The position numbers were made by a program, and so were the translations under genes. A stretch of 7,936 bases of DNA from Actinomycetota bacterium (GTDB lineage Bacteria > Actinomycetota > Actinomycetes > Streptosporangiales > Streptosporangiaceae), in assembly GCA_003168295.1 (NCBI GenBank), contig PMST01000662.1:7844-15779 (forward strand), written 5' to 3'. A model generated the notes under the pieces. The model ran no database searches. It saw nothing but the letters and a program-made list of their open reading frames with translations, and was not told the DNA's origin. This document shows, one piece after another, positions 5,869-7,936 of the stretch (positions are counted from its first letter, which is position 1; each line of letters begins with the position of its first letter).

Positions 5869-6666
5869 ATGAACGCCGAACCAATCCTGCGGCTTTCGAA
5901 CATCACCAAGTCATTCGGCGGAACTCATGTGCTGTTGGATATCTCGCTGGAGGTCGCCCCGGGAAGTGTCCTTTGTCTCCTCGGCGATAACGGCGCCGGC
6001 AAGTCGACCCTGATCAAGGTGATGTCGGGAGTCCACCAGCCGAGCTCCGGGACGATTGAGGTCAACGGCGAGAAGGTCAAGTTCGCCAGTCCCCGGGACG
6101 CCCAGGGATACGGGATTTCCACCGTCCACCAGACGGGCGGCACCTTCGCGCTGATGACCATCGGCCGGTCGTTCTTCGTCGGACTGGAGCCCACGCGAGG
6201 GTGGGGACCGTTCAAGCGATTCGACAAGCAGACCGCCGGGGCCATCGCGGTCCAGGAGATGAAGGCTCTCGGCATCACGCGGGTCACCGACGGTAACCAG
6301 CTGGTCGGCGGTCTATCCGGCGGCGAGCGGCAGTCGCTTGCCATCGGGCGCGCGGTCTTCTTCGGCGCGAAGATCCTGATCCTCGACGAGCCGACTGCGG
6401 CACTGGGCGTGAAGGAGGCCGCCCACGTTCTCCGGATCATCACACAGGCCAAGGCCCGCGGCGTCGCCGTCATCTTCGTGACGCACAATGTCCGGCACGC
6501 GATGACCGTCGGTGACCGCTTCGCGGTGCTGATCCACGGAGCCAAGGCGGACGACTTCCGCAAGGGTGAACGGACTGCCGCCCAGCTGACCGACCTGATG
6601 GCAGGCGGCGAGGCCATGGCCGAGCTGGAGGCTGAGCTAGAGGAGTACGCCGCCCGCGAGGACTAG
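5869..6666 (+). CDS. Single-domain sugar ABC transporter ATPase
   Basis: This 265-residue nucleotide-binding subunit powers the importer on the inner face of the membrane. Motifs in order are Walker A GDNGAGKST (39-47), Q-loop Gln88 in STVHQTGG, signature LSGGERQ (149-155), Walker B ILILDEP (169-175) and switch His206 in VTHN. All catalytic residues are present, so it should be active. It has only one ATPase domain. RbsA-type partners of CUT2 permeases usually carry two in about 500 residues, while FrcA-like proteins have one, and this protein resembles the latter (GGLSGGERQSLAIGRAV). The C-terminus ends in an acidic, possibly helical tail (AMAELEAELEEYAARED). Its ATG is 3 nt after the permease stop, and its ribosome site (GGGGAAGGG) lies inside the permease end. 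Confidence 0.92.
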   Translation: MNAEPILRLSNITKSFGGTHVLLDISLEVAPGSVLCLLGDNGAGKSTLIKVMSGVHQPSSGTIEVNGEKVKFASPRDAQGYGISTVHQTGGTFALMTIGRSFFVGLEPTRGWGPFKRFDKQTAGAIAVQEMKALGITRVTDGNQLVGGLSGGERQSLAIGRAVFFGAKILILDEPTAALGVKEAAHVLRIITQAKARGVAVIFVTHNVRHAMTVGDRFAVLIHGAKADDFRKGERTAAQLTDLMAGGEAMAELEAELEEYAARED

Positions 6667-6671
6667 TGCTC

Positions 6672-6708
6672 GCGCCCCGCCTAGCCGTTCAGCGGCTAGG
6701 CGGGGCGC
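6672..6708 (+). terminator. Strong hairpin between ATPase and aldo/keto reductase genes
   Basis: A perfect 16-bp stem, GCGCCCCGCCTAGCCG (6672-6687) with its complement (6693-6708), encloses the loop TTCAG. It begins 5 nt after the ATPase stop. No T-tract follows (the next bases are CGCACC), so it is either one of the tail-less terminators common in actinobacteria, a partial terminator, or an mRNA-stabilising structure. I see no clear promoter in the 51 nt between it and the next gene. Confidence 0.6.
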
Positions 6709-6759
6709 CGCACCGAGTCGCGCTGGCACGGCTGGGTTGCCCGACAGCAGGAGGTAAGC

Positions 6760-7692
6760 ATGAAGTACCGCGCTCTCGGCCAGACGGGGCTACAGGTGTC
6801 CGTTGTCTCCTTCGGTACTGGCTCGCTCGGAGAGATGTTCGGACCTCTCGCCGAGTCAGACGCTCTGCGGCTCATCGACGAAGTCCTGGACTCAGGCATC
6901 AACCTGATCGACACGTCGCCCTACTACGGCAGCGCCGAGGCCCGGCTCGGCAAGGCCCTGACCCCGGCGAAGCGCGGCTCGGTGATCTTGTGCACGAAAG
7001 CCGGCCGATACGGGTTCTCGGCCTTCGACTTCAGTCCCGCGCGGATCCGTGAAAGCGTTGAGGACAGCCTCACGGCGCTGCGAACCGACTATCTCGACGT
7101 TCTTCAGCTCCACGACATCGAGTTCGTGAACATCGATCCCGTGCTGTCGGAATCATGCGCCGAGCTTGTCCGGCTCAAGGAGGAAGGCAAGTGCCGCTAC
7201 ATCGGAATGACCGGGTATCCCGTCAAGACCTTCCGCAGGGTCCTCGAGGAAACGCCGGTTGACGTGATCCTGACGTACGGGAAGGGCACGCTGCTCGACG
7301 ACTCGATCTCCGATGAGCTTTTGCCCGTCGCCCGGCAAAGAGGTGTCGGGGTGATGAATGCCGCAGCCGTGGCTCTCGGGCTGCTGTCGCAGCGGGGGTC
7401 GCGTGTCAACATCGATCACGCCGCGCCGGGGCCAGTGGCTGAGTCCGCGGCCCGCATGGTGGCGCTCGCCAACCAGCTCGGCGTTGATCTCGCGTTCTTG
7501 GCGAACCAGTACGCGTTTCAGTGCGTGGACGTCCCCACGACGGTTGTCGGCGTGGGAAAGCGCCCTCACCTCCAGTCAGCGCTGAACGCGGTCGCCATCC
7601 CGGTCGACCACGGGCTGCTTGACCAGTTCCTGGCGCTCCGCCCTCCCGCGGGCAGTCGCCAGTGGCACATGGGCCTTCCCGAAAACAACTAG
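6760..7692 (+). CDS. Aldo/keto reductase, L-galactose dehydrogenase-like
   Basis: This is a 310-residue (beta/alpha)8 NAD(P)-dependent oxidoreductase. The AKR tetrad is visible: Asp51 and Tyr56 (in DTSPYYG), Lys80 (in LCTKAGRYG) and His118 (in LQLHDIEF). The stretches SFGTGSLGEMFGP (17-29), DTSPYYGSAEARLGKAL and the LHDIEF context resemble L-galactose/aldose 1-dehydrogenases, which oxidise the C1 hydroxyl of a sugar to a lactone. In the inositol cluster it might act on a cyclitol or on an alternative sugar taken up by the importer. The iolS product of the Bacillus iol locus is also an AKR, but equivalence is not shown. The ATG at 6760 has an ideal AGGAGGT 4 nt upstream. The next gene starts 10 nt after its stop, so the two are probably co-transcribed. 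Confidence 0.88.
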   Translation: MKYRALGQTGLQVSVVSFGTGSLGEMFGPLAESDALRLIDEVLDSGINLIDTSPYYGSAEARLGKALTPAKRGSVILCTKAGRYGFSAFDFSPARIRESVEDSLTALRTDYLDVLQLHDIEFVNIDPVLSESCAELVRLKEEGKCRYIGMTGYPVKTFRRVLEETPVDVILTYGKGTLLDDSISDELLPVARQRGVGVMNAAAVALGLLSQRGSRVNIDHAAPGPVAESAARMVALANQLGVDLAFLANQYAFQCVDVPTTVVGVGKRPHLQSALNAVAIPVDHGLLDQFLALRPPAGSRQWHMGLPENN

Positions 7693-7702
7693 GACGAAGT
7701 GC

Positions 7703-7936
7703 GTGAACATGGCTGAGCAGAAACTTCCCGCCAACCGGGTGGACGTGCTGACGATTGGCCGGATCGGCGTCGACCTCTACCCACTGCAAGATGGGGTCGG
7801 GCTCGAGGACGTGGCGACATTCGGCAAGTACCTCGGCGGCAGCGCCACCAATGTCGCCGTCGCCGCCGCGCGGCACGGGCTGAACAGCGCCGTCATCACC
7901 GCTGTGGGCGACGACCCGTTCGGCCGGTTTGCCCGC
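7703..7936 (+). CDS. iolC: 5-dehydro-2-deoxygluconokinase (IolC), 3' end cut by window
   Basis: This is the first 78 codons of a PfkB-family sugar kinase, open to the window end; full-length IolC is usually about 320-340 residues. It shows LTIGRIGVDLYPLQDGVGLEDV and then the PfkB sugar-binding motif GGSATNVAVAAARHG, and ends in GDDPFGRFA. The RIGVDLYPLQ segment with GKYLGGSATNVA is characteristic of IolC, which phosphorylates 2-deoxy-5-keto-gluconate with ATP in inositol catabolism. GTG 7703 has AGGA 8 nt upstream, overlapping the preceding stop codon. The in-frame ATG at 7709 is an equally acceptable start (76 codons visible), though its spacing from AGGA is 14 nt. The ATP-binding C-terminal half lies beyond the window. 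Confidence 0.92.
   Translation, partial: MNMAEQKLPANRVDVLTIGRIGVDLYPLQDGVGLEDVATFGKYLGGSATNVAVAAARHGLNSAVITAVGDDPFGRFAR

Noticed and set aside
5925..6617. Minus-strand open frame of 230 codons opposite the ATPase gene
   Set aside because: The plus strand carries every ABC ATPase motif; the antisense product is Pro/Ser/Arg-rich with no domain.

Overview
This window comes from a high-G+C actinobacterium. By eye the DNA is about two-thirds G+C, the codons favour G/C in third position, and the transporter has an actinobacterial-style lipoprotein. I could not determine the genus. Most of the window is one end of a myo-inositol catabolism locus. The strongest anchors are a CoA-acylating (methyl)malonate-semialdehyde dehydrogenase (mmsA/iolA) and the start of a 5-dehydro-2-deoxygluconokinase gene (iolC), which runs off the right edge.

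Layout: 1-813 (+) is the 3' part of a hormone-sensitive-lipase-type esterase. It converges on a GntR/HutC-family repressor (810 to about 1574, minus), and the two stop codons interlock in one CTAG. A non-coding control region of about 280 bp follows. It carries two copies of a 16-bp sequence in opposite orientation, one containing a perfect match to the IolR operator consensus I recall from Corynebacterium. The dehydrogenase gene (1855-3351, +) is read away from this region. A second control region of about 250 bp (3352-3601) holds weak terminator-like hairpins, a perfect 14-bp palindrome and a TTGACA promoter. It precedes a CUT2-type sugar ABC importer: lipoprotein binding protein (3602-4681), permease (4774-5865) and a single-domain ATPase (5869-6666). 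A 16-bp-stem hairpin separates these from an aldo/keto reductase resembling L-galactose dehydrogenase (6760-7692) and then iolC (7703 onward).

How the genes probably fit together: the importer brings in inositol or a related cyclitol. The aldo/keto reductase may oxidise a side substrate. IolC phosphorylates 2-deoxy-5-keto-gluconate, and the dehydrogenase converts the final malonate semialdehyde to acetyl-CoA. The GntR protein probably represses the locus until an inositol-derived signal appears. The other iol genes (B, D, E, G) are not in the window and may lie to the right of iolC.

I see no wholly undescribed system. The items most worth checking are the paired operators, the palindrome upstream of the importer, the strong hairpin between the importer and the aldo/keto reductase, the regulator's start codon and the reductase's substrate. 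I saw no RNA genes, mobile elements or CRISPR arrays.
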